60,417 nucleotides of DNA, from assembly GCA_009103225.1 (NCBI GenBank), contig RHPI01002090.1, positions 581,889 to 642,305 on the forward strand, in the 5' to 3' direction. Position 1 is the first letter of the stretch. The number at the start of each line of letters is the position of its first letter. Positions 33,504 through 44,733 of the stretch are shown one piece after another. Source of the DNA: Chlorokybus atmophyticus (taxonomy: Eukaryota; Streptophyta; Chlorokybophyceae; Chlorokybales; Chlorokybaceae). Below the pieces are notes generated by a model. It saw only the letters and a program-made list of their open reading frames with translations. It was not told where the DNA came from and ran no database searches. The position numbers and the translations under genes were made by a program.

Positions 33504-33945
33504 GGCCTGACTGAACCGTTGCAGTGCCAAGCAAAAGGCCAAGAAGCCTGACCAGGCCGAACACTGACTCACCACTGGCCTGGTGAGTCACCAGGCCACC
33601 GCACAAAGGCGCACATCCGGTATACCGCTGCGCCCTGGTGAGGTCTACCAGGCTAGATAGCCTAGCGTGAGGGATCGGGCGACTTGCGGCGGTGCGCCGC
33701 AAAGTGCATGCAAAGTCTGCATTGCAGAAAGCCTGCCTGTGTGATGCCCAGTGCAACAGCAGCAAGCTGAGCACAATGTGAGGAGGGCCTTGAGTGGAAG
33801 CCTGTGCATAATTTCAGGCAAAATCCGTCCCCTGTGTAGATGATTGAACACGTAATAGAAGCTTGGCTGTCCAGCTAGCCGGTTGCTTCTAGCTGCAAAG
33901 CATCCCTACTTTGCACCCAGCAGCCGCGTGTTACAGCGACAGCCC
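33504..33945. promoter_or_regulatory. shared divergent promoter region
   Basis: These 442 bases separate the start codons of SNAPC3 (minus) and the NAT-GNAT gene (plus), so both promoters must lie here or overlap. A perfect palindrome, TGACTCACCA-N6-TGGTGAGTCA (arms 33565-33574 and 33581-33590), is the most striking element. No snRNA-type element or TATA box was assigned. Confidence 0.55.
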
Positions 33946-36874
33946 ATGCCAATGGCCCTGGATCAGCAGGACGGCACGATGCTTTACCAAGGCGGGCCTG
34001 ACAGCGAGGACGACGACAGAGTGCGACGCTACTTGCAGCGCATTGGGTGAGTGAGCACTGACTCATCGTGTGCCTGCATGTAGGCTTACAGTTGCCAGCT
34101 GCCTGCTGTCACTGGTTCAAGCAATGTGATGTAGACAAGTTCATCATGCAGTGTCGTTTTGGAACTGTTCTGAGCAGTTGTGCAGCTACTCAGCCCTGAC
34201 ACCGCAGTTCTTGCATGATGGCTTTTGCAAGCGCTGTGTCAGTACACTGCTGTCCAAGATGCCTTTCGGGGTTGAACTAACAGAACAAACCACACTTTCG
34301 TTTGATCTACTGTCACGCTTGTAATCAAGCCCGGTCTTGTTTCAGGTGCGTGGACCTGGACCCTAAAGGCGTGCGAGCATTGAACAATCCAGCCAATGTC
34401 AACAGCAACGGAAGTCTTGATGGCATGAAGGTCGGCGATGAGAACGCGAGCTTGCGGCTGTTGGCACGACTACACTCCTCCCACCAGCTCACGGTACCCT
34501 TTGAAAACTTCAGGCGAGTAAGCATGCTTACACTGCTTCGTGTGCCATGCGTGTTAGCGTGTGTGAGTCGCACATCCGAACAGCATATGCAGTGCTTTGC
34601 TCGGTTGAAGTTGTTGAATGCTGATATGTGTGATTCGTCTCCAGTGTGCATTTGGGCGAGCCCATTAGCATGCAGGAGGATGCTGTGTTTGACAAAGTTG
34701 TGAGTCATCGCCGCGGTGGCTTCTGTTTTGAGGTAGGTGAGCATCAGTTCAGTTATGCTACATCATACTATTGGTAGATATTGCTGTTCTTCCCACAGGT
34801 TCTCTTGTGTTTGTTTCCAGTTGAACACAGCGTTTGCATGGTTGCTGTGGAGGCTTGGATACAGGGTCACATACCTATCTGGCGGCGTGTACTCCACCAA
34901 CCAGAGTGGTCTGCCTGTTGACTTTGACCATGTGAGCTGGTTATGTCCGTATACTTTTCTACGCACATTTGACAAATGTGGATTTCTCCTTGATGACCTG
35001 CATGCGCATCAGATGATCTTGTTGGTTCGAGTGCGTGATCGGCGTATTCTATGTGATGTTGGATTTGGAAACAACTTTGAGGAGCCACTTGATATAGATA
35101 CTGAAGCGGTCCAGGTAAAGAAAAGTTTGCAATCACTGGTTACACGGCATCACTCGGAGCATTAAACGAAAAAGCAGTACTTGTTGACAGGTGCAGGGGC
35201 GAGCGAAACACCGCGTGGTGCAAGACAAGCCTGGCGAAGTGCATGCTGATCCCTCCTCAGTTTACAAGTGGCAGTACCATGGCGACACAGGTGGTGACCA
35301 GCCTGAAGGCGCAGCTTGTTGGCGCAGTGGCTACTGGTTCTCACTGCAAGAGCGCCAGCCATCACAGTACTCGCAAGTAAGAGCTACACTTGCATTGTAT
35401 GTGATTGAACCTTGCATGGATCAGCGTTGATCGGATATCATCTTTGAGCGTACTGCTGCGTCAACAGTGTCATCTTTGTGCAACGCACAAGCATGGGAGG
35501 TGGGGGTTAAGCGCTTCCAAACCCATGAACATTGATGCTGCTCAGATGCTTCTTTTTCATATGGCGTCCATATCTTCATCCATGGTGAAGCGCGGGCGCA
35601 TGGCAAGCATCAGGCGTCACGGAGCTCGCGAGGATGGTGTGGAGCGCGTGACCGTGTCGGAGCGTAAAGTGACCACCACCACGTGGGGCCTTCGCGTGAC
35701 GGTGTGTTGGTGCGGGTGCAAAGTGATGCGCATGATCACTTGGTCACCAGTTTGGGGAGCGATGTTGTAATGCCGTAACTGTACAGGAAGGTGAGCTTGC
35801 ACCTGGCCAGCGTTTTACCTCTGCCATCAAAGACTATTTCAGCATGGATGTACCGGACCTCATCATCAGAGACATGCAGCCCTCCGACAATAAGGTATTG
35901 CACTTTTTAATTGCTTTAACTAAGCTTGTTGCTATGAAAAAAAAAAAAAAAAGAATTAGAGACGTGCAAGTAACTCAACTCAAGCAAGCATGCCCATGTC
36001 GTGTGGTTGATGAAGGCTCTGCGGCGCATATGGACGAAGCTTCTCCCGAACCAAGCCCGACGATATGCTTCACCCGCCAACACAGCGTTTGTGGCCGCAG
36101 GGTTTGTAAGCTACGTTGCTATCACTGCCGGTAGGTAAGAGAGATAATGCATTGTTCTTGGGAAGTTGTCTCCATCATCTTCAAATGACACATTCAAGTG
36201 TTACATATACACATTTCAGGCGGCCAGCAGCAGCAGCTGTAGCAATTGTAGCGTTCTCTGCGGTGGCGTGGTTTCTCCCGCGTGTGGTTCTCAGCGAAAG
36301 ACTCACCGCCAACGTCATCGACCCCATGAGAGCCTTGCAGGTGCGTACAACGCTGGTTGCAGTCACACTATGCCTTAGGAGACATCACGTACAGGAGGGG
36401 TTTAATGCCATGTGTGCGTGTAATGGTGCAGCTGGTGCAAAGCAGGGATGCCTCAGGCACTGGTGAGAGCGAAAGGCGACGAGTGCTGGTAGCAGAACTC
36501 GATGGCGAAGTGCAGGGCACTGTGGCATTGCAGCTTAAAACGAATGCTGAAACAGAAGAGTTGGAATTAGTACGCGGCCAACACCCTGTCCTCATTGTGC
36601 ACGTTGGCGTAACTTTTGTAAATTGGCAGCCTGACTGTAGTGTGTGCTGCAGGTCTGCACCTGGTTGCGGGTGGCGCCAGGAGCTCGCGGCCGCGGCCTT
36701 GCGCAAGCATTGATGACAGTAACGGAGCGGTGGGGCCGCTGGGAGAAGGCGCTCAGACTAGTTGTTGTCACCCTGAACCCTGCAATTGCGCGCTTCTGCA
36801 CAAATGCAGGGTTTGCACGCGAGTCCTGGCAACTTAGCAGGGGCAGGAAACGGCGGTTCAGTAAACAGTTGTAA
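33946..36874 (+). CDS. arylamine N-acetyltransferase fused to membrane GNAT
   Basis: The N-terminal part (33.95-35.86 kb) is an arylamine N-acetyltransferase that uses acetyl-CoA. Its triad is visible: Cys in HRRGGFCFE, His in LPVDFDH/MILLV, and Asp in ILCDVGFGN. The first exons are 33946-34046, 34346-34513, 34645-34732, 34821-34931, 35013-35114 and 35191-35376. The exon from about 35.54 kb carries the usual NAT C-terminal strands (ERVTVSERKVTTTTWG) and ends FTSAIKDYFSMDVPDL, running straight into IIRDMQPSDN, a typical GNAT start. Later exons encode a hydrophobic pair (FVAAGFVSYVAITA and VAIVAFSAVAWFLP), a GNAT strand (VLVAELDGEVQGTVAL) and motif A (ARGRGLAQAL), with TAA at 36872-36874. The layout recalls NAT8-type enzymes. 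The product would be about 560 residues. The 35.5-35.8 kb exon appears shifted twice at G4 runs. Two adjacent genes remain possible. Confidence 0.8.
34514..34644 (+). other. GC-AG intron in NAT
   Basis: The donor is AG/GCGAGTAAG. Only this GC donor gives the canonical NAT sequence PFENFSVHLGEPI across the junction; the nearby GT donor would add residues and break the frame. Confidence 0.75.
35936..35952 (+). repeat. poly-A tract in intron
   Basis: A run of about 16-17 A residues inside the intron after the first GNAT exon. Confidence 0.9.
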
Positions 36875-39800
36875 CATAGCACGGGTAACTTCTGCACCAG
36901 TATGTATGCAGAATGTGCTTGCGCGGCTTGATTGGCGTGTATACACGTTTGCTTCGTTCAGTTGTCGATGTTGAACATGTGTGGGCAACTTGGCACTGGT
37001 AGCTAGAAAGGCGGAACATAGTCATTTGTTTGGAAACCTTTCAAATGCACACTATGTGTGCAGTGTTGGAGTGGCGTTGTGGTAACATCACCTTATTATA
37101 CTTTTGCACAACACTTACATGTACATTGCTCCTTGTGCATCCATGGTGACCAGTAATGAGGTCAGATGATTGTTATATGTCCGTCAACACCAAAGCTTGT
37201 TCTTAGTAATGTAGGCAAGACTTGAAAACATGCGTGTCATACTCCGTAATAAAGATTCGTTTGCATCGTTGCGCGCAAACTCTTTATAATACAAATTTTC
37301 GAGAAATATCTTGACTTGTTTCTCAACGTCAAGAATATAAAAGTTATGACGTGTCATACATACTGTGTTTAAAGAACATAGGACAAACAATTTACATTGC
37401 TATTCACACAGCATGAATGAATATTGCACATGTAAAAAGGCTTGTATGAATTTAATGATGTGTACATTGCTATCAGTTTTAAAAAAGGCGCAAGTTTATA
37501 AATATCATCCTTGCATATACAACGTTATCCTTTCCAGTGCCACCTATTCATGAATAAGATAATTGATGTTGCTAATTTCACATACACATGGCAGTGTGGA
37601 ATTCAGCTTGCTTACACCTATATCATTGCTAGCAACGGGGAGCTCCCTGTCGAAGAATACAATTGCAATTAAAGGCGAAGGTAGGGGGGAAGGAGGCAAT
37701 CATGGGGAATAGAACATTGCAACTAATTTTTGTTATCAGCAGGATCGCAACCTCAGATTATGCTTGTATTGTATTTGAGAAAATGATAGTTTATACTAGT
37801 TAGTTAGTAACCGTAAACGTAAATGTGTCCGTAATTGTCATGAGCTAGATCACATAACTCGTAACATCATATGTGATTTTCCTATACATGAAACTTCCTT
37901 CATGTAATTGCTCTTGTGATATGCTCTGTTGTCGTATAGAGTGCTCTCAATCAACTGATTGAAAGCACTCTGTACGTCAACAGAGCATATTATAGTGCAA
38001 TAGTGTGCATATTTCACAAATACAACAGCATGGTCCTCTATGCGGGGCAACCTTCATGGGTAATTACAGCGATATTGACAATGATGCATATGCGATGTTT
38101 AAGCAATTACTCATTGCGTAACAATGTTAATAGTGCATATGTTATATCAACATAGGTACACAGTGTATGTACATGTTCTTCGCTCCCTCTGCAAGCACAC
38201 CCCCTCTTCCTACTCCTCGCAGCCTTTGTCTATCCGATCTGCTTGCATTACCAGATTTTGCATGAACTTTAGCGCCAGCCCCCTGCTTGTAATTGTTGTA
38301 TGTAACTACCTACCTTGTGTTAATGCTTATGACATGATAACTTGCGTGTGCGTGTGTGCTGTTGAGCGAGTGAATATCTTTCATCTCTTGATGTATATGA
38401 TGTTTGGTTGTTTGATAGATGTGGGTGTATGTGTTGATATATACAATAATGTTGCAACATGTTCAGTTGCAAAAAGGACCAAGCGTTCGTGAAGTATACT
38501 ACCGGTAACATGCTCAACATCTTCCTTGGACGGCACGCCGTCTACAGGCGATGGCGGTTAGTAAATACAAAGAATTAACGGTAGCAGTTGCCCTAGCCTA
38601 CCTAATACACGACTTAACACAAGTAAGTGTTAATACCACATTTTTTAATACCGCAGGTACATCCGGAAGTGAAGGTCGGTCATCGGCTGACCGTGTGTAC
38701 AACGGTCGGTCCGTCTAAGACTTAGACTGACCATAGAACATTAACTCCGGCTAACGGAACGGTCTTGGAGGCTACACTTGTCCAATTACATGTTCCTTAA
38801 TACCTAATCAAGCAATACTCATGTCCAAGTTTATACTGTCTCACTTTACAATATTAACTCACATCACATACATTGCAAGGAGTCTACTACATGCTTAAGT
38901 GCCTATCACTGAATTGTATGCATATATGATATGCATATGTACGAATATAAGAATTTTAATATATATGTGCATATATCAATGCATTTATGATATGTTTATA
39001 GCTCAAACAAATTACGCCATGTATGCATATTCACTTGATTGCTGGTAACTTTCTTATTGACCCAGTAATTTCTTATAGATGAATCATGATGATTCTAGCA
39101 TAAATTTACAAGTATTAATATTATATACATCCTTGGAGAGATTACATCAATCCTTAACATTAAAATGGTTAAAACACAACAAATGTGACCTTTTACGGTG
39201 AGTAACATAAGTATGGATGTTTGCATATATAAAGCATAATCAAATACTCTAAGCGCGCAAAGCGCGCACGCTTTTTCACATTTTATGTAATAAAGTCATC
39301 AGTTATGCCTTTATTTAATCTGATGAATCACTCTGCTTATTAAATATTTATCGATAATAAAGTGTGTAACAGAGATGCAAGACTTGACTGCGACTTGCTG
39401 CTTTTAGGTGCTTGTCGCTTCATAACACACAACTTTCATCAACCGTTGATACACATAATAATGGTATTGTATGCTTAAGTCGTTTATAGTTATTATACAT
39501 AAGCATTATAAGCTACATTATAAACACATCCTATGTGTGCGCGTAGCGCGCAAACCCATGCACATCTTACGTGTCTAGACCTCAGATATGTTTTACATTG
39601 GCTGCTTCCTTACTAGTTTTTCGGAGGGTTGACAAGGAAAAAACCTTTTTGTTCTTATGCGCAAAGCGCGTAAACTTTTTGCAAATATTATATATTAAAA
39701 TGCATCACATTTGCTTTTGAGTTATCTGATTCTCATACATTTGTAAGCAATATGTTGATGAAATGCATGTATGCAGTCTTGCAAGAGTGAACCACAACTT

Positions 39801-40870
39801 ATCACCATATTTAAATGTGATATTTGATATGTGAATTATACATATTCATCGTATTGATATTGTATTTATTTAAAGCATATTACTTGCTTATATATGTAGT
39901 TATGTATATTTGAATATGTACATATTGTACAAGCGATATTGGGACAAAAAAGTATTGTTTTGAAGATTGTGCAGAATGCAAGCATATCGTATCAATTCGA
40001 AATGCATCGCGTTTTTAGCGTACTTGGCAAGTATGGTTATCATGCATGTTTTAGTGAGAAGCAACTTGACCGCGACTGCTTGCTGCCACAAGAAGTTACC
40101 GCAATCACGTGCAAATGTTAATGTGACATCCCTCGATTGTCAATTAATGTCGTAATACAAGCGGCGGTCATCAGCTGGACAATTCGAACACATTAATTAT
40201 GTCCACAACAACCTTGCAATCGGCGCGTGAGTGCACTCGTTGAATACGAGCTTCGTTGCAGAGTTGCTTGTTTTCCTCAAAACTTTGGGGCCCAACGCTG
40301 AATTCACTCGAAATTGGGCCCGAAATCCTCAATATCAACCTATACACGTATCAGGGGCGTTGTACGTGCCTAATAGTAACACAGATCAGGGCGTTGGATG
40401 ACGGAGTTAGGGACTGCTGAATCCGTTTATCCACTTGACGCCTACCCGCCATAGGCTACGCTGGGCGGCCCGCAGCAGGCAACCTTTGACACAACCCTTT
40501 GGCGCAATCGGTGCTCTGACAGTCAGGATAGCGCAGCGTCCACGCTGGCAGGCGCAACAGATGTCACTCCCAGCTGTGATATCAGCACCCGCAAGCGCGC
40601 AGCACCTGCCGACATCACGCACAGCGCGCCACGTCAGATCTCCACTGCCCACTCACGTCAGCATCCGGATATCGACTCCAGCCGCTTTTTCTTCCCAAGA
40701 TCTCTGCTGCTGTGACATTAGTATCGCAATAACAATTTCCCCGGCAAAAAGCAAGAACGGAGAGACCCATATAAAGTGGCTTGGCTGCCTGCATGGTGTC
40801 AGTGTGCTCAACGGCGTGGCTCCGAAGCGTGGCGGTGTAGTGCACAGAGTGTGTAAAGGTTTGGAACACG
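36875..40870. other. AT-rich gene desert
   Basis: About 4 kb with no exon recognised on either strand. The base composition is markedly more AT-rich than the flanking genes. It contains the 72-base hairpin at 37919-37990 and three GCGC-rich motifs near 39.25, 39.54 and 39.66 kb. The last few hundred bases should hold the psbR promoter. Confidence 0.6.
37919..37990. repeat. 72-base near-perfect hairpin
   Basis: ATATGCTCTGTTG (37919-37931) pairs exactly with 37978-37990. A second paired block (AGAGTGCT, TCAATCA with TGATTGA, AGCACTCT) lies inside, leaving a tiny loop. The size and pairing suit a pre-miRNA-like transcript or a very small foldback transposon. Confidence 0.85.
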
Positions 40871-42123
40871 ATGGCGGCCACGGTTATGGGTCTCCCTGCT
40901 CTTTCCCCTGCGGTGAGCACTAGGGAGATAATGCCGGCGTATGTTGGTGTTGGAGCATGCAATGCCTGCACCCATGCATGCAATGCTTCGGTTGCATAGC
41001 TGGGGTTTCAAGCTGCTGGAGGACTGCTCAGTGATAGCATCAGTTGTAGGCGCCTGATCAATGTTGCTGACCAACATCTTTTCCCTGTCCTGCAGTCAAC
41101 TTTGAAGAGCGACTTCCATGGCACTTCTCTCCGTGCCAAGCAGGCGTCTCGCCCCCAGGTTCAGGCGGCCGGTCCCCTGCGAGTGACAGCTGCTCAGAAC
41201 CCTCTCAAGCGACTCTTCAGCATCCCCGACGTACGTGATGCTCAGATCTTGCACAGCACTAGCTCGCTTCATGCAGCGCCGCAGTAGTATTACTTGAGCC
41301 GTTGACTTATTGGTAGAACGTGCGTGATCTGTGTGCAGAGACCAAACCCCGGTGCGCGGGTGAAGTCTTCCGACACCAAGGAGAAGAAGGGCAAGGCCGC
41401 TGGAGGAGGTGAGCTTCCAACACCTTCATGCATATTTAGCTCTCATCTAGCATTGGTTTGTGGAGATGGTTTGCGTGCAAAGGCAGTGTCTTGTAGGCTA
41501 ATGTCTTCTGTGCATGTCCCAGGCAGTAACTACACTCAGGTCCCCCCTTACCGCCCTCCCGGCCGTGAGGTTAAGAAGCGTAAGTGGCATTGACAGTTGT
41601 GAAGCCTCTTGCAATGCAACGACAAAAGTGTCGACAACGTCTGTGGAAGGATTTTTACAATGTGCCTCAATGTACAGAAAAGGCTGCATTCAAGCTGGGT
41701 GGCGGCCCCCTGGCTGAGATCCCCCGCGCTGCAAGATATCCCGGCAACATCCCCGGTGCCCCCTCCAACACCCCCGACCCCACCAACAAGAACTGGAAGG
41801 ATGCCTCAGGCCGTGCTGGCACGGTAATTGTTCAACGTGCAATGTCCACCTTATGTTACTGAAAAACAGTGTTATGCTACGCAAGCAAGTCAGTGGTTTG
41901 TCTCCGACACGTCCATTTGTGACAGGGCAAGGGTGTGTACCGCTTCCGCAAGAAGTACGATGGCAATGTTGACGAGTACTCCCCTATCTGGACCCCAGAG
42001 ACATGGTCTGATGGTGGTGAGGTGTACCAGCCGGGTGTTGCGGGACTGGCGGCTTGGGCTTTAGTGCTTACGGCGGTTCTCAGCTTCGGCGCATATGCCA
42101 TCATCTCCACCTCGGCTGTTTAG
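40871..42123 (+). CDS. PSBR: photosystem II 10 kDa protein PsbR
   Basis: PsbR is a thylakoid membrane subunit that helps attach the oxygen-evolving proteins PsbP and PsbQ to photosystem II. Six exons join in phase: 40871-40912, 41096-41230, 41339-41408, 41523-41579, 41678-41823 and 41926-42123, for 215 residues. The N-terminus (MAATVMGLPALSPA and the Ser/Lys/Arg-rich part after it) looks like a chloroplast transit peptide. The diagnostic C-terminal part has DASGRAGTGKGVYRFRKKYD, NVDEYSPIWTPETWSDGGEV, then one membrane span (GLAAWALVLTAVLSFGAYAI). Land-plant PsbR precursors are about 140 residues. The extra length here is a Lys/Pro-rich segment (VPPYRPPGREVKKQKAAFKL) before the conserved part. 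The gene ends in TAG, which shows that UAG is a normal stop in this genome. Confidence 0.93.
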
Positions 42124-42377
42124 ACAGTTGCTGAGATACACATCCCCACCGCCCAATCTAGTTTGCACAACTTGTATGATTTTGTACAGACCCCTCACCG
42201 TGTGTAGAGCCTTGGGCCAGTGTAGTGCTAGATGAAGTTTGTAAGACATTGCTGGCAATGGACTCGCTGGCTTGTATCACCTTGTGACGCAATATCATCA
42301 CGCTTCCAGCACCTTGGGTCACTTGCTTCAGCCTATGTTTATTGCTTGCGGATATTATGCAAGCAGAGTTTGCAGTC

Positions 42378-42402
42378 TGTAAAATGCGTTTCTAGTCTGT
42401 AA
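42378..42402 (+). terminator. paired TGTAA polyadenylation motifs (psbR)
   Basis: TGTAA occurs at 42378-42382 and 42398-42402, about 255-280 bases after the psbR stop, each in the context AGTCTGTAA. Confidence 0.55.
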
Positions 42403-42800
42403 CATACTTCCGCTGCTGTCGATTGGGATTCTGCTCCCTGCAACACCAGGCGTTATTTACACATGCATACACTTCTGCTGCACATATTGTGCATGATGTA
42501 AACTTGGTTACTTGGCTGCCATTGTTTGCTCCAACAAGTAGACAGTGACACATCAGTGCGATGTGTGATTATGCAGGTGATGTCCGCAGCTGCTGCTTGC
42601 CTGCCACAGCAATCCCACTGCCACAACTTCTAGAAGAGGCGGAGGAGGGAAGGATGAAAATGGAGTAACTGTCTGCGTGGTATCATGCGTCAATAATACC
42701 ACCATTGTGATTACTGCCTTTGTCGAATCATTGACGTCAACTACTTCCGGCAAATTGCTCAGTGACGCCGTTTGCACAGGCGAGGGATGATGACCTTGCT

Positions 42801-43190
42801 GATGCCTTGCTAGGTGCCGAGGAATCCACATGCCGCCACTGCTTTCAAAGGTAACCTCTTGACTGTCTTCACTAGTCAGCCTGCGAAGTTTATTCACAAA
42901 CGTGTTTTGCTTGCTACCTCACTCAGTGTGCTAGTGTACATGCTGTATGCTTTTGTGTATCATGCAAGTCAGATGTACAGTCTTGCCCACAGTATGATGC
43001 CTTGCTAGGTGCCGAGGCATCCACATGCCGCCACTGCTTTCAAAGGTAACCTCTTGACTGTCTTCACTAGTCAGCCTGCGAAGTTTATTCACAAACGTGT
43101 TTTGCTTGCTACCTCACTCAGTGTGCTAGTGTACATGCTGTATGCTTTTGTGTATCATGCAAGTCAGATGTACAGTGTTGCCCACAGTAC
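42801..43190. repeat. two 195-bp tandem copies
   Basis: Copies at 42801-42995 and 42996-43190 differ at about three bases. Each contains a chance open frame with a hydrophobic stretch, which I do not treat as a gene because it is only the duplicated sequence. Confidence 0.9.
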
Positions 43191-44733
43191 GTAATGCACA
43201 ATGAATTCATTGCAACATGTCCCCTTACACGACTTAATAAGACGATCAAGTTGAAGTCCAAACAAGAATACCGAACTTATCAGCTTGTATTGTGTAACAA
43301 TTGGGAAACGTGGATAACATCTGCAATCATGCAATGTTTGCATTGTTGAAACATAAACTGGTAGTTGATGTAGTATCACGCAAGCTTGCAACACAATACA
43401 AATTGACTTGCATATTGTTCATTGGTTGAGCCTGATTAAGTTGGTTGGTAAAGGCTCACCAAGCTGAGTCAGCTTAGCTGACACTTAAGTGAACTAAGAG
43501 GATGACCACCCACATTAAGACGGAGACATCACTTGGGCTCAGACTCCTCCGGGAGGCAGAAGTGAGGAATATTGGACAAGGGGAGGAAAGCCGAATTCAG
43601 CCTTATGGCATGAGTGATGAAGGCTATTTTAATCATACAACTCGTTTGTCGGGTGGTAAATAAGTTTCATATTGTGGAGTATAATTGTAAACGACTTTGG
43701 CTGATTCATCCGATCTAACCGGAACGAGAGAGCCAATGATTGACTGATATGACTCGATAAGAGGCCCCACCTTACTTTGTGCCAGCAACCGCATAAAGAG
43801 AGGAGGGGTAAGTATTATACGTAATGACCGGGCGAAACGGCACAAATGTAATCTTTAGAGTTGAATGTGAAACCTTAAAGCTTAACTTTTTAATGGCATT
43901 TAATATCGGTAGGCTGCCAGTAAAGAAAGCAAAGCGAAGTGTCTAGTGAAGTGATAAACCTCACAAGAGTACAAGGAGCACTTAACGTGAAAGCAGCCTC
44001 ATGAGTCTGTACCGACGCTGAGGTGCGAAAGCATGGGCAGCAAATAAGAATATATTATCTTCACCACGTTAAACAAAGCAGGCGAGGTCAAAAAGCGGTC
44101 AACTTAAAGGTGTCCTCTCAGCTCGTACACTTTGTGTATGCATCAAGTTATATCAGGGGAAGCTTATAATTCCAATTTTACCACAATTTTAACAACTTTT
44201 GTGCAACTTATAATCATAATTTAATTACGTAACGACGTGCGCAAGGTGGCAGTATTTAAAAACGTTCGAGATAATAATATTTACGAAATCGTGCATGTGC
44301 AATTGTGCAGTGAATTATTGCATTCATGCACTAATTGCAATAACATTTGTGCATGTATGCATATATAGCAAGCAAATGTACTGACTTATCAATGGTTTAT
44401 GCGCAATACTCTTAAAAACTATTATCACCATGTATAACAGTTTTGCAAAGTCACGTAAAGTTGAATATAACATTAAGTAAATATGATCTTAACATTAAAT
44501 TGGTCGTAAAGCGCTATTTTCCATGGCACTTTACCATACAGTAACGACTACGTATGCACACGTTTGATAAGGGTGTCATGCACCTGATGCATGCAACGTG
44601 CACATGCGGTGCAATGGACATCAACCCGAACCCAGATTGCATGCCATGCTGACTGAAACAACTCAGAGCAGGCCAGAGGCGAAGGCGGAGGCACAGGTGG
44701 CGCAGAAGGTGCTGCCGTTTGCTTGCTGCCACC
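43191..44733. other. intergenic, no supported gene
   Basis: AT-rich, no exon recognised. The right end presumably contains the promoter of the two-span protein gene. Confidence 0.5.

Noticed and set aside
35844-36134. Independent GNAT gene starting at ATG 35844
   Set aside because: Possible, but the preceding residues match the normal NAT C-terminus in the same frame and no stop separates them; kept as the alternative under the fusion finding.
42814-43194. Pair of small hydrophobic proteins encoded in tandem
   Set aside because: The frames exist only because the 195-bp unit is duplicated; there are no splice or start features and no other support.
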